38,402 nt of DNA from JBECKR01 sp040235415 (lineage in GTDB: Bacteria; Acidobacteriota; Polarisedimenticolia; Polarisedimenticolales; Polarisedimenticolaceae), in the NCBI GenBank assembly GCA_040235415.1, contig JBECKR010000027.1:1-38402 (forward strand), in the 5' to 3' direction. The position numbers were made by a program, and so were the translations under genes. The notes below the pieces were generated by a model. It was not told the DNA's origin and searched no databases. It saw only the letters and a program-made list of their open reading frames with translations. This document shows positions 24,708 to 33,554 of the stretch, piece by piece (positions within the stretch are counted from its first letter, which is position 1; every line of letters begins with the position of its first letter).

Positions 24708-26381
24708 ATGAAGCTGATCGAGTGTGTCCCGAACTTCAGCGAGGGCCGCGACCGCGACGTGATCGACGCGATCGCGGCCGAGATCCGCGGCACCGACGGC
24801 GCCATGCTCCTGGACGTCGATCCCGGGGCCGCCACGAACCGCACCGTCGTGACGTTCCTCGGACCGCCCGAAGCGGTGGTCGAGGCCGCGTTCCGGGCGA
24901 TTCGGCGAGCGGCGGAGCGGATCGACATGGCGAAGCACTCCGGGGAGCACCCCCGCATGGGGGCGACCGACGTCTGCCCGTTCGTTCCGGTGCAGGGCGC
25001 CACGATGGACGACTGCGTCGCGCTCGCCCGCGAGCTCGGCGAGCGCGTCGGGCGCGAGCTCGGCATCCCGGTGTTTCTCTACGAGCACGCCGCGACCCGA
25101 CCCGAGCGGCGCTCGCTCGCCGATATCCGCAAGGGCGAGTACGAAGCCCTCCCCGAGAAGCTCGCGGACCCGGAGTTCGCGCCCGATTTCGGCCCGGCCG
25201 AGTTCGTCCCGCGCAGCGGCGCGACCGTCATCGGCGCCCGCGAGTTCCTGATCGCCTACAACGTCAACCTCAACACCCGCGACAAGGGGCTCGCCAAGCA
25301 GATCGCGCTCGAGATCCGCGAGAAGGGGCGGATCGCGCGCGACGACGACGGCAACGCGATCCGCGACGAGCGGGGCGAGCTGGTGTGGTCGCCCGGGCGG
25401 TTCCGGGAGGTTCGGGGAGTCGGCTGGTACATCGAGGAATTCGGTCGCGCCCAGGTGTCCTACAACCTCACGAACTACAAGGTCGCCTCGATCCACGACG
25501 TGTTCGACGCGAGCTGCGAGGAGGCCGCGCGGCTGGGCTTGCGCGTCACCGGCAGCGAGATCGTCGGGCTCGTGCCGCTCGACGCCCTCCTCGCCGCCGG
25601 AGACCACTATCTCGCGAAGCAGGGGCGGACGGCGGGCGTGCCGGACTCGGAGCGGATCCACACCGCGGTGCTGTCGCTCGGGCTCTCGGACCTCGGCCCG
25701 TTCGACCCCTGGGAGAAGGTCATCGAGTACAAATACCGCGGGAAGCCGCGCGGGCTGACCGGCATGACGCTCCACGGATTCGCCGACGAGCTCTCGAGCG
25801 ACTCCCCGGCACCCGGCGGCGGCAGCGTCGCGGCGCTGTGCGGCGCCCTCTCGGCGGCGCTCTCGGCCATGGTCGCCGCCCTGACCTGGTCGAAGAAGGG
25901 CATGGAGGACGCCCGCGACGCGATGGGGCGGGTCGGCGTCGCCGCCCAGGAGCAGAAATCCGCCCTCCTCGACGCGGTCGACCGCGACACCGCGGCGTTC
26001 AACGCGGTGCTTGCGGCCCGCCGGATGCCGAAGGGGACGCAAGAGGAGGCCGCGGCCCGGGAGCGCGCGATCGAGGTCGCGAACCAGGGCGCCGCGCGCG
26101 TCCCGCTCGAGGTCCTGGAGCGCTCCCTGGCTTGCCTCGACCTCGCGCTCGAGACCGCCGAGCGCGGGAACCCGAACTCGGCGTCGGATGCCGGCGTGGC
26201 GGGCGCGACCGCGCTGGCGGCGGCCGAGGGAGCGGCGATGAACGTCCGGATCAACCTCGGTTCGATCGCGGACGAGGCCGTCCGGCGCGAGATCGAGACC
26301 CGGCAGCGCCAGATCCTGGAGCGCGCGAGGGCGTCGGCCGAGCGGGTCCGCATCGCCGTCGATCGGGCGATCGCGGGCTGA
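24708..26381 (+). CDS. ftcD: Bifunctional glutamate formiminotransferase / formimino-THF cyclodeaminase (557 aa)
   Basis: Moves the formimino group of formiminoglutamate (from histidine breakdown) to tetrahydrofolate and then deaminates it to 5,10-methenyl-THF, linking histidine catabolism to the one-carbon pool in the cytoplasm. The transferase domain (residues 1 to about 340) shows LIECVPNFSEGRD, MAKHSGEHPRMGATDVCPFVP (His77/His81, the catalytic-His region) and VSYNLTNYKVASIHDVFD. The cyclodeaminase domain (about 350-557) shows LHGFADELSSDSPAPGGGSVAAL and NPNSASDAGVAGA. Both activities are fused as in mammals; many bacteria have separate genes. No hut genes are adjacent. The start has GGAG 6 nt upstream. 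Confidence 0.95.
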   Translation: MKLIECVPNFSEGRDRDVIDAIAAEIRGTDGAMLLDVDPGAATNRTVVTFLGPPEAVVEAAFRAIRRAAERIDMAKHSGEHPRMGATDVCPFVPVQGATMDDCVALARELGERVGRELGIPVFLYEHAATRPERRSLADIRKGEYEALPEKLADPEFAPDFGPAEFVPRSGATVIGAREFLIAYNVNLNTRDKGLAKQIALEIREKGRIARDDDGNAIRDERGELVWSPGRFREVRGVGWYIEEFGRAQVSYNLTNYKVASIHDVFDASCEEAARLGLRVTGSEIVGLVPLDALLAAGDHYLAKQGRTAGVPDSERIHTAVLSLGLSDLGPFDPWEKVIEYKYRGKPRGLTGMTLHGFADELSSDSPAPGGGSVAALCGALSAALSAMVAALTWSKKGMEDARDAMGRVGVAAQEQKSALLDAVDRDTAAFNAVLAARRMPKGTQEEAAARERAIEVANQGAARVPLEVLERSLACLDLALETAERGNPNSASDAGVAGATALAAAEGAAMNVRINLGSIADEAVRREIETRQRQILERARASAERVRIAVDRAIAG

Positions 26382-26389
26382 CGCGCGCC

Positions 26390-26890
26390 TCAGGACCGGT
26401 CTTCGGTCTCCGAACGCGCACGGCGCGCGCGATTCAGGGCGCCCAGGATCACGAGCACGCCGAGGATCACGAGGATCAGCGGCCAGCCGCGGTGCAGGAC
26501 GTACACCCGGAACTCGCGCCAGCGTCCGAGACCCAGCAAGACGAGGATCCCGCCGGGGACGAGCGGCCACCAGTGCGCGCGCCGCTCGCGCAGCAGCGCG
26601 AGGCCCCAGATCGCGATGAAGCCGATTCCGAGGGCGAGTCGCGGCCCGGGGTCGAAGAGGTCCGCTCCGGGGGTACCCGCGAGACCGGCCCCGAGGCCGG
26701 CGACGAGGCACCCCGCGACCAGCAGCGATCGCGCCGTCGTGAAGAGATAGCCGGCGACGAGCGCGAGGCCGAGCCCCAGCACGATCGGCCAGCGCCCCTC
26801 CGGATCGACCTCACGGAGCACGAACACCGCCGCGCCCAGCACGATCAGCATCGCACCGGTCGCGAGTCGCGAGCGCAGCTTGGGGTCCAT
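26390..26890 (-). CDS. Small polytopic membrane protein (166 aa)
   Basis: About five hydrophobic segments (residues ~9-25, 34-52, 56-72, 84-100 and 134-152) separated by short basic loops. The last reads GWPLILVILGVLVILGALNRARR, resembling the membrane half of LiaF-like/DUF5668 proteins, but no C-terminal soluble domain is present. The function is unknown. The start at 26890 has GGGAG about 9 nt upstream. It lies 14 nt downstream of the Fic-like gene on the same strand, so co-transcription is likely. Confidence 0.7.
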   Translation of the reverse strand: MDPKLRSRLATGAMLIVLGAAVFVLREVDPEGRWPIVLGLGLALVAGYLFTTARSLLVAGCLVAGLGAGLAGTPGADLFDPGPRLALGIGFIAIWGLALLRERRAHWWPLVPGGILVLLGLGRWREFRVYVLHRGWPLILVILGVLVILGALNRARRARSETEDRS

Positions 26891-26904
26891 CCGGGGCGCT
26901 CCCG

Positions 26905-27948
26905 TCAGGCGTCGCCGAGGGCCGCCGGCAGGCGGTAGCGCGTGCCGCGCCGCTCCCCGGTCTTCTCGAGCACGCCGCGCTCGACCAGGCGCCTGAGGTT
27001 GTCCTTCAGCGTGTTGCGATTGGCGCCGGTGACGGACATGAGCAGACCGGCCTCGGCCGTCCCGTGACGCCGCACCGTCTCGACGATCGCGCGCTGCAGC
27101 GGCGAGAACTCCGTCGCACGACGCTCCTCTTCGGCCAGCCCGGCGACACGGTCGGCGTGCTCTCCGAGGGCGTCGAGGAAGAACGTGAGCCACGGCTTGA
27201 GGTTCGCCTCGCCGGTCCAGATGCGCGTCTGCGAGGCATCGAACGCCTCGTAGAACGCCTGCCGGCGCTCCTCGAACAGGCGCTCGATCGGCTCGAGCGC
27301 GGCGTAGGCGTATCCCTCGTGCTCGAGCATGTGGCCCAGCAGGATCGACGCGAGCCGGCCGTTGCCGCGGCAAAACGGGTTCGCGGCCAGGAACGCCAGG
27401 ACGAACGTCCCGACGACGAGCAACGGATGGTGCTCGCGACTCCGGAGCTCGAGCTCGACCCAGGTCACGAGGTCTTCCATCGACGACGCCACGAGCCGGG
27501 GCGGCAGCGTCTGGAACACCATCCCGAGCGCGTGTCCCTCGGCGTCGAACGCTTCCGGGTCGCACGCGACGTCGCGCCAAGGCGTCGGCTCCGGAACCTC
27601 GCCCTCGGCGCCGAGCACGACCGCGTGGAGCCTCCGGATCTCGGTCGTGTCGAGGAGCCGGTCGCGGGCCGGGTAGGTCCGGGCGAGGGCGCGGTGGTAG
27701 CCGACGATCTCGCGCTCCTCCCCGACCGCCGGAACCGATCCCGCGAGCAGGGCACGAACGCGGTCGGGCGCCGGCCGAAGCCCTGCCATGTGGCACGCGC
27801 AGATCGTCGCTCGGGTGCGGGCGTCCGCGATCCGCTGCTCGCGGCGACTCGCCGCGATCGGGACGCCGGCCGACCACGCGCCGCGGAAGTGGTCGACCTG
27901 CGCCACCCGTTTGAGCATCTCTTGGGTGACCGGAATCTTGAATTGCAC
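26905..27948 (-). CDS. Fic-domain-like protein lacking the catalytic histidine (347 aa)
   Basis: Fic proteins transfer AMP (or other phosphate-containing groups) to target hydroxyls using the motif HPFX(D/E)GNGR. Here the motif is NPFCRGNGR (190-198): the catalytic His is Asn and the metal-binding acid is Arg, while the GNGR anion loop is intact. The N-terminal inhibitory helix motif (S/T)xxxE(G/N) is also absent; the matching segment is TICACHMAG (48-56), with Cys in place of Glu. The overall plan is retained: an N-terminal helix bundle, a Fic core (PHE-like helices, LAFLAA, LASILLGHMLEHEGY) and a C-terminal winged helix (LLMSVTGANRNTLKDNLRRLVERGVL). GTG at 27948 lacks a good ribosome site; ATG at residue 11 is an alternative. 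It probably binds nucleotide or DNA rather than AMPylating, unless the chemistry differs. Confidence 0.8.
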   Translation of the reverse strand: MQFKIPVTQEMLKRVAQVDHFRGAWSAGVPIAASRREQRIADARTRATICACHMAGLRPAPDRVRALLAGSVPAVGEEREIVGYHRALARTYPARDRLLDTTEIRRLHAVVLGAEGEVPEPTPWRDVACDPEAFDAEGHALGMVFQTLPPRLVASSMEDLVTWVELELRSREHHPLLVVGTFVLAFLAANPFCRGNGRLASILLGHMLEHEGYAYAALEPIERLFEERRQAFYEAFDASQTRIWTGEANLKPWLTFFLDALGEHADRVAGLAEEERRATEFSPLQRAIVETVRRHGTAEAGLLMSVTGANRNTLKDNLRRLVERGVLEKTGERRGTRYRLPAALGDA

Positions 27949-28090
27949 GCCGGGACGCTAGCACCCCCCCTCGGATCATTTCAATAGGTAATTTTGGGTG
28001 GATACGGCCCGCCCCGAGGTTTCTCGGCGCGGAACGCACGGAATCGCCTTACGATGTACGGGAAATTCCGCCCCGATGCCGCAGGCCACC

Positions 28091-28876
28091 ATGTCGAACG
28101 ACGATCGAGAGCAGCCCCGCGACACGCGGTTCGCCGCCGGGCTCCCGGCCCGCGTGCACTACCGCGGCGTGGACTACCCGTGCCGGGCGCACGATCTGAG
28201 CCGCAGCGGCGCGTTGCTCCGCGGCGGCATTCCGTGGCCCTCGGAGCTCGAGGTCGGTTTCGCGCTGCTCTCCGGCACCGGCGACCTCGAGCTCGAGCTC
28301 CAGGGGCGGGTCGCCCGCATCGAGGAGGACCCCTCCGACGAGGGCACGGTCCTCGCGATCGAGTTCGTGAACCTCTCCCCCGAGCAGACCGACGGACTCG
28401 AGCGGCTGCTGTCCCGCGTGATCGAGGGGCATGCTCCCGCGATCGACGCCGTCCGCCCCGGCACCCCGCCGCACGAGATCCGCAAGGTGCTCGAGGCCAT
28501 CCCGCTGCCCCACCGCGTCACGCTCGCGGCCCGCGCCAACCCGAGGGAGCGCGAGGTCCTGCGCCACGATATCCACCCGACGGTGCTCGAATCGCTCGCA
28601 CGGAATCCGGGGCTGCTGGTCTCGGAGGCCCGGGCGCTCGCGTCCTCGCCGCACCTCATGAGCACGACGCTCGAGATCCTGGCCGCCGACCCGCGCTGGC
28701 AGCGCGACGACGAGGTCCGGATCGCGATCGCCGCGAACCCTCGGGTCGTCGCCCCGCTCGCCGAGAAGGTCATCGCATCGCTCGGTACGCTCGCGCTCCG
28801 GCGCCTGCTCGCGAGCCCGAGCCTCAACGACGAGCTGCGCGTCAAGATCCTGCGCCGCATCGTGCGCCACGGCTGA
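28091..28876 (+). CDS. PilZ domain protein with C-terminal helical repeats (261 aa)
   Basis: PilZ domains bind cyclic di-GMP. The N-terminal 115 residues show an RxxxR arginine pair (REQPR, followed by DTRF) and the second signature DLSRSG (D/NxSxxG), with strands matching the fold (GLPARVHYRGVDYPCRAHDLSRSGALLRG). The C-terminal half (about 130-261) is helical, with repeated short units such as LESLARNPGLLVSEARALASSP, LEILAADPRWQRDDEVRIAIAANP and LRRLLASPSLNDELRVKILRR. It resembles HEAT-like or ARM-like repeats that could bind a partner. The start at 28091 is tentative, since the frame is open upstream. The target is unknown; motility, exopolysaccharide or secretion control are typical for the class. 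Confidence 0.85.
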   Translation: MSNDDREQPRDTRFAAGLPARVHYRGVDYPCRAHDLSRSGALLRGGIPWPSELEVGFALLSGTGDLELELQGRVARIEEDPSDEGTVLAIEFVNLSPEQTDGLERLLSRVIEGHAPAIDAVRPGTPPHEIRKVLEAIPLPHRVTLAARANPREREVLRHDIHPTVLESLARNPGLLVSEARALASSPHLMSTTLEILAADPRWQRDDEVRIAIAANPRVVAPLAEKVIASLGTLALRRLLASPSLNDELRVKILRRIVRHG

Positions 28877-30115
28877 TCACCTCCCGACGTCGTCGAGCAC
28901 GTGGACCACGAGCCCGGACCGCGCCTTGGGGTCGAACCACGTGCTCTTCGGCGGCATGATGCGGCCGGCGTCCGCGACCGCCAGCACGGCGTCGACCGCG
29001 GTCGGGTGCAGCGTGAAACCGAGGCGGTGCTCGCCGGAGTCGACGCGGCGCTCGATCTCCTTGCGACCACGGCTCCCTCCGACCGCCTCGATCCGGGGAT
29101 CCGTCCGGGGGTCTCCCACGCCCAGGATCGGCTCGAGCACGCGCCGGGTCAGCAACGTGACGTCGAGCGCCTCGACCGGGTCCGCCGCGAGCGGGCGATC
29201 GAGCGCGACCACCCGCCGCCAGGCGCCTTCGAGGTACAGCCCGAACGTGCCCGGGACCGCGGGGCCGAAGGCGTCCGGATCCTCGGCGACGTCGAAGCCG
29301 GCTTCGGAGAGCCGCTCGAGGAAGCTCCCGGCGTCGAGGCCGGCGAGGTCGCGGACCAGCCGGTGGTAGCCGAGGACCCGCATGCGGCTCGAGGGAAACA
29401 GCACCGTCAGGAAGGCGTCGTGCGCTCCACCGCCGCTCCGGCCGCGGCGGATCTCCGCGACACGCGCCGCCGACGCCGCGCGATGGTGGCCGTCCGCGAC
29501 GTACGTCGCCGGCAGCTCCCGGAGCAGCGCCTCCGCGCGCGCGAGCTCGGCCGGGTCGTCCACGCGCCAAACGGCGTGCCGCACCCCGTCGGGAGCGTCG
29601 ACCGCGATCGCGGGCTCGCCCGATGCCGCGCCCTCGATCCAGCCGTCGAGGTCGTCGCGCGAGCGGTACGTCAGGAGCACCGGGCCGGTTTGCGCCCCGA
29701 CGACGTCGATGTGCCGGACGCGGTCGTCCTCCTTGTCCGCGCGCGTCAGCTCGTGCTTGCGGATCCGGCCCTCGAGGTAGTCCTGCACGCTCGACAGCCC
29801 GGCGACGCCGACCTGGACATGGTCGGCCGTCTCCAGGCGGTAGACGTAGAACGCCGGCGCGGGGTCCCGGCGGAGCCAGCCGCGCTCGATCATCGTGACG
29901 AGATTCTCCCGGCCACGGCGGTACACCGCCTCCGCGTGCGGATCGACGGACGTGTCGAGATCGACCTCGGCGCGCACGACGCGCAGGAAGGAATACGGGT
30001 TGCCCGCGACGAGATCGCGCGCCTCCCCGGCGTCGACGACGTCGTACGGCGGGCTCGCGATCCGGGCCGCGAGGGCCGGATCGGGCCGGTGGGCGCGGAA
30101 CGGTCGGACGATCAT
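28877..30115 (-). CDS. DUF1015 family protein (412 aa)
   Basis: Conserved cytoplasmic protein of unproven function. Hallmarks are the opening IVRPFRAHRPDPALAARIASPPYDVV, NPYSFLRVVRAEVDL, RKHELTRADKEDDRVRHIDVVGAQTGPVLLTY, the motif YVADGHHRAASA and the C-terminal MPPKSTWFDPKARSGLVVH. The DGHHR element recalls the DGxHR motif of the ParB/sulfiredoxin/free-serine-kinase superfamily, so a nucleotide-dependent kinase-like role is a reasonable but untested inference. In many genomes DUF1015 lies beside serA; it does not here. It is divergent from the M28 peptidase gene and abuts the PilZ gene's 3' end with no gap. Confidence 0.92.
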   Translation of the reverse strand: MIVRPFRAHRPDPALAARIASPPYDVVDAGEARDLVAGNPYSFLRVVRAEVDLDTSVDPHAEAVYRRGRENLVTMIERGWLRRDPAPAFYVYRLETADHVQVGVAGLSSVQDYLEGRIRKHELTRADKEDDRVRHIDVVGAQTGPVLLTYRSRDDLDGWIEGAASGEPAIAVDAPDGVRHAVWRVDDPAELARAEALLRELPATYVADGHHRAASAARVAEIRRGRSGGGAHDAFLTVLFPSSRMRVLGYHRLVRDLAGLDAGSFLERLSEAGFDVAEDPDAFGPAVPGTFGLYLEGAWRRVVALDRPLAADPVEALDVTLLTRRVLEPILGVGDPRTDPRIEAVGGSRGRKEIERRVDSGEHRLGFTLHPTAVDAVLAVADAGRIMPPKSTWFDPKARSGLVVHVLDDVGR

Positions 30116-30160
30116 TCGTGCGCTCCTCGGAACGACGGGGGGCGCATTGTCGCACGCCGG

Positions 30161-30169
30161 TGCGATAAT
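30161..30169 (+). promoter_or_regulatory. Extended -10 element upstream of the M28 peptidase
   Basis: TG-C-GATAAT, an extended -10 (5 of 6 hexamer matches), lies 25 nt ahead of the ATG. No clear -35 is visible. Confidence 0.45.
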
Positions 30170-30194
30170 GCCCGGCTGTTCTCGGAGGTTCACG

Positions 30195-31601
30195 ATGCGC
30201 ATGGTCTCGCTGCTCGGCGCGGCGCTCGTCGTCGCGCTCCTCGCGTTCCTCGCGCCCGCCGTGGCCGACGACGACGAAACGGTCGCCGGACGGATCGTCG
30301 GCGCGGCCCTCGTCGACCCCGGCGCCTACGACCGACTCGCCTACCTCACGGATCGCATCGGGCCGCGGCTGTCCGGCTCCGACAACCTCGACGCCGCGAT
30401 ACGCTGGGCCGCGGCCGAGCTCCGCGCCGACGGGCTCGACGACGTCCATACCGAGCCGGTCCGCGTCCCGCATTGGGTCCGCGGCGAGGAGCGCGGCGCG
30501 ATTCTCGCTCCCGCGGCGCACCCGCTCGTCCTCACCACGCTCGGCGGAAGCGTCGCGACCCCTCCCGGCGGGATCACCGCCGACGTCGTCGCGGTCCCGG
30601 GGTTCGAGGAGCTCGAGCGGCTCGGGGACGCGGTGCGGGGCAAGATGGTGCTGTTCGATCGTCCGATCGTGCGCAACGGCGGCGCCGAGCACGGCTACGG
30701 CTCCGCGGTCGAGCTCCGCGTGCACGGCGCGAGCCACGCGGCGAAACAGGGCGCGGTCGCCGTGTTGGTGCGCTCGCTCGGAACCGCGAGCTACCGCCTG
30801 CCGCACACCGGCGTCATGTCCTACGACGACGGCGCTCCGAAGGTCCCGGGAGTGGCGATCACGGCCGAGGACGCCGATCTCGTCGAGCGGCTGCTCGCGA
30901 CCGGCGCGACGGTGCGGGTGCATCTCGAGGTCGGCGCCCGGACGCTGCCGGACGCCGACAGCGCGAACGTCGTGGCGGACCTCCGCGGCCGGGAGCGGCC
31001 CGACGAGATCGTCGTGATCGGCTGTCACCTCGACTCCTGGGACGTCGGCACCGGAGCGATCGACGACGGCGCAGGCTGCGCCATCGTGATGCAGGCGGTC
31101 GCGACCCTGAAGCGCCTCGGCCTTCGGCCGCGCCGCACGATCCGCGCGGTGCTGTACACCAACGAGGAGAACGGCACCCGGGGCGGGAAGGGCTACGCCG
31201 AGGCCCACGCCGGTGAGATCGAGCGGCACGTCGCGGCGATCGAGTCCGACAGCGGCGCCGGCACGCCGCTCGGGTTCGGGGTCACGGCCGGCGACGGCGG
31301 CGTCGAGGCGGTCCGCGCGCTCGCGGGGCGGCTCCTCGGCATCGGCGCCGCGGACGTCCGCTCCGGAGGCGGCGGCACCGACATCTCTCCGCTCCGAAAG
31401 GCCGGCGTCCCGAGCCTGAGCCTGAGACAGGACACGACGTACTACTTCGACTGGCACCACACCGACGCCGACACGCTCGACAAGGTCGACCCCGAGGACC
31501 TCGCGCGGAACGTGGCGGCGATGGCCTGGATGGCGTGGTCGCTGGCCGAGCGGGACGCGCCTCTGCCGCGGCCGGCCGCCGGCGAGGGCGACGGGGAGTA
31601 G
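30195..31601 (+). CDS. Secreted M28 family zinc peptidase (468 aa)
   Basis: Predicted exported aminopeptidase or carboxypeptidase similar to carboxypeptidase Q/plasma glutamate carboxypeptidase. It has a signal peptide (SLLGAALVVALLAFLAPAVA), then a PA-like insert (about 110-240), and a co-catalytic two-zinc M28 domain. Ligands are recognisable: His278 in GCHLDSWD, bridging Asp290 in GAIDDGAG, catalytic Glu324 and ligand Glu325 in YTNEENG, Asp352 in ESDSG, and His421/422 in FDWHHTDADT. All expected residues are present. It would release amino acids or dipeptides in the periplasm or outside the cell. The start at 30195 follows CGGAGGT at 6 nt. Confidence 0.93.
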   Translation: MRMVSLLGAALVVALLAFLAPAVADDDETVAGRIVGAALVDPGAYDRLAYLTDRIGPRLSGSDNLDAAIRWAAAELRADGLDDVHTEPVRVPHWVRGEERGAILAPAAHPLVLTTLGGSVATPPGGITADVVAVPGFEELERLGDAVRGKMVLFDRPIVRNGGAEHGYGSAVELRVHGASHAAKQGAVAVLVRSLGTASYRLPHTGVMSYDDGAPKVPGVAITAEDADLVERLLATGATVRVHLEVGARTLPDADSANVVADLRGRERPDEIVVIGCHLDSWDVGTGAIDDGAGCAIVMQAVATLKRLGLRPRRTIRAVLYTNEENGTRGGKGYAEAHAGEIERHVAAIESDSGAGTPLGFGVTAGDGGVEAVRALAGRLLGIGAADVRSGGGGTDISPLRKAGVPSLSLRQDTTYYFDWHHTDADTLDKVDPEDLARNVAAMAWMAWSLAERDAPLPRPAAGEGDGE

Positions 31602-31610
31602 GCCGGCGCC

Positions 31611-32561
31611 TCAGTCGCGCACGACGATACCGCCGTCCGCCCGAGGCAGGCGCTCGAGCGCGAAGCCGGGGACGAGGTCGCGCGCGTCGATCTCGCTCGC
31701 GCCGTCCGCGAGCCCGAGGAGATTCGCGATCCGCGCGATCAGCCGCGGGGCGCTGCGGCCGGCGTCGCGAAGCTCCGCGACCGTGACCCCGCGGTGGCGC
31801 TTCGACAGCCTCGCGCCGTCCGGGCCGAGCAGCAGCGGGACGTGCCCGAACCGGGGCGGGGCGAGGCCGAGCGCGCCGTAGAGCAGGAGCTGCCGCGCGG
31901 TCGACGCCAGGAGGTCGTCGCCGCGGACGACCTCGTCGATCCCCATGGCGGCGTCGTCCACCACGACCGCGAGCTGATAGGCCGCGGTGCCGTCCGACCG
32001 CAGCACGACGAAGTCGCCGGGCGGCTCGGTTCCGGGTCCGCCCTGCGGCCCGCGGACCGCGTCCACGAACGCCGGCGCGTCGCCGTCTTCGACCCGCAGG
32101 CGCCAGGCGTGAGGCTCGCCGGCGGCGGCGCGGGCGTCGGAATCGCGGGCGGCGGCTTCACGGCAGGTCCCGGGGTAGCGGACCTCGTCCCCGGGGGCCT
32201 GCGGTGCGCTGGCGGCGGCGGCGATGTCCTTGCGGCTGCAGAAGCAGCGGTACACCCGGCCGTCACGGCGCAGGCGGTCGAGCGCCTCGGCGTAGCGCCC
32301 GGCGCGCCGCGACTGGACGTAGGGCGCGTGCGGCCCGCCGCGGTCCGGACCCTCGTCCCAGTCGAGCCCGAGCCAGGCGAGGTCGCGGAGGATCCCTTCC
32401 GCCGAGCCGGGCCGCACCCGCGGGCCGTCGAGGTCCTCGATCCGCAGGACGTGGGTCCCGCCGCGGGCGCGCACCGAGAGCCACGCGAGCAGCGCCGTCG
32501 CGGCGTTGCCGAGGTGGAGGTCTCCGGTCGGGCTGGGGGCGTAGCGCCCTCGGACGCTCAC
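31611..32561 (-). CDS. gluQ: Glutamyl-queuosine tRNA(Asp) synthetase (316 aa)
   Basis: Attaches glutamate to the queuosine base at position 34 of tRNA-Asp. It resembles the catalytic half of GluRS without an anticodon-binding domain. Seen are GRYAPSPTGDLHLGN (HIGH equivalent HLGN, residues 16-19), VLRIEDLDGPRV, the zinc-site Cys cluster (YRCFCSRKDI and PGTC), VRGDDLLASTARQLLLYGAL, and the KMSKS-like RLSKRH (about 251-256). The length fits GluQ-RS rather than full GluRS. The GTG start overlaps the stop of the CAP-domain gene as GTGA (32558-32561), so they are coupled, although no functional link is evident. Confidence 0.92.
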   Translation of the reverse strand: MSVRGRYAPSPTGDLHLGNAATALLAWLSVRARGGTHVLRIEDLDGPRVRPGSAEGILRDLAWLGLDWDEGPDRGGPHAPYVQSRRAGRYAEALDRLRRDGRVYRCFCSRKDIAAAASAPQAPGDEVRYPGTCREAAARDSDARAAAGEPHAWRLRVEDGDAPAFVDAVRGPQGGPGTEPPGDFVVLRSDGTAAYQLAVVVDDAAMGIDEVVRGDDLLASTARQLLLYGALGLAPPRFGHVPLLLGPDGARLSKRHRGVTVAELRDAGRSAPRLIARIANLLGLADGASEIDARDLVPGFALERLPRADGGIVVRD

Positions 32562-33466
32562 TCCGAGCGGCCCTCCGGCTGCGGCGGCTGGAGGAACAGC
32601 TGCGTGAAGTAGTACGTGCCGTCCTCCGCGACCGCGATGCCGACGCCGGTCTCGGAGAACTCGGGAGTCAGGATGTTCGCGAGGTGGCCGGGGCTGTGGA
32701 GCCAGCCCTGGACCGCGCTCGCCACGGGATCGTCGGCGGCGTGGTTGAGCTGCAGGTTCTCGGCCGTGGCGCGGTACGCGATACCGGCTCGCCGGACGCG
32801 TTCGGCCGGCCCCTCGCCCCCGGGGCCCGCGTGCGCGAAGTAGCCGCGCGCCGCCATGTCGCGGCTGTGTGCGCGCGCGACCGCGGCGAGGTCCCAACGC
32901 ACCGTCAGGGGCTCGAGATCGTTGCGCTTGCGGACCGCGTTGATCGCGTCCACGACGGCCTGCTCGAGCGGCGCGAGGTCGGCCGGAACGTTCTGGTCTT
33001 GGACCAGCACCGCGACGAACACGAACCAGCCGTCCTCGGTCGTCACGCCCGCGACCCCGGCGGCGTTGAGCTCGGGGTCCATGGCGGTCTCCCATGCCGC
33101 GCGGTAGCGGCGCCAATGGTCCAGCACCCCGTCGACGGGGTCCTGACCCGACATCACGATCAGCCGGTCGACCGCGCGCTGGAAGCGCTTGATCCCCTCC
33201 GCCTCGAGATCGTCGCGAAGCGGGACGTCGTCGGACAGGCGGCGCGCGTCGGGAAGCGCGGCGACCCGACGCGCGCGCCGCAGGGCGACGGCGTCGAGCG
33301 CCGCGCGACGATCCTGGACTCCGACGCCGGCATCGGCGCGCGCGCGTTGCACCGCGTCGAAGATCCGGTCGACGGCGGGACGCGCGACGGTCGCGGGCTC
33401 CGCGGCGAGCGGGCAGGACGCCGCGAGCGCGACCACGAGCGCGGCGATCGAGTGCGGTCTTGCCAT
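32558..33466 (-). CDS. Exported CAP (SCP/PR-1) domain protein (302 aa)
   Basis: It has a short signal peptide (MARPHSIAALVVALAASCPLAAEP). The first 170 mature residues are helical and unassigned. The last 120 or so form a CAP domain: VVDAINAVRKRNDLEPLTVRWDLAAVARAHSRDMAARGYFAHAG, then YRATAENLQL, VQGWLHSPGHLANIL and FSETGVGIA. The His residues in ARGYFAHAG and SPGHLANIL and the Glu in ATAENL match the conserved CAP cleft. Bacterial CAP proteins are extracytoplasmic and their activity is mostly unknown. The start at 33466 has GAGGAC upstream. Confidence 0.88.
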   Translation of the reverse strand: MARPHSIAALVVALAASCPLAAEPATVARPAVDRIFDAVQRARADAGVGVQDRRAALDAVALRRARRVAALPDARRLSDDVPLRDDLEAEGIKRFQRAVDRLIVMSGQDPVDGVLDHWRRYRAAWETAMDPELNAAGVAGVTTEDGWFVFVAVLVQDQNVPADLAPLEQAVVDAINAVRKRNDLEPLTVRWDLAAVARAHSRDMAARGYFAHAGPGGEGPAERVRRAGIAYRATAENLQLNHAADDPVASAVQGWLHSPGHLANILTPEFSETGVGIAVAEDGTYYFTQLFLQPPQPEGRSE

Positions 33467-33554
33467 CGTTCGTCCTCGTTCCTCCGGCTACCCATCTTGC
33501 CACCGCCGGCGCGCGGTTGCGACGGGCGGCCTCGGAACCTAGATTCGAGCCATC

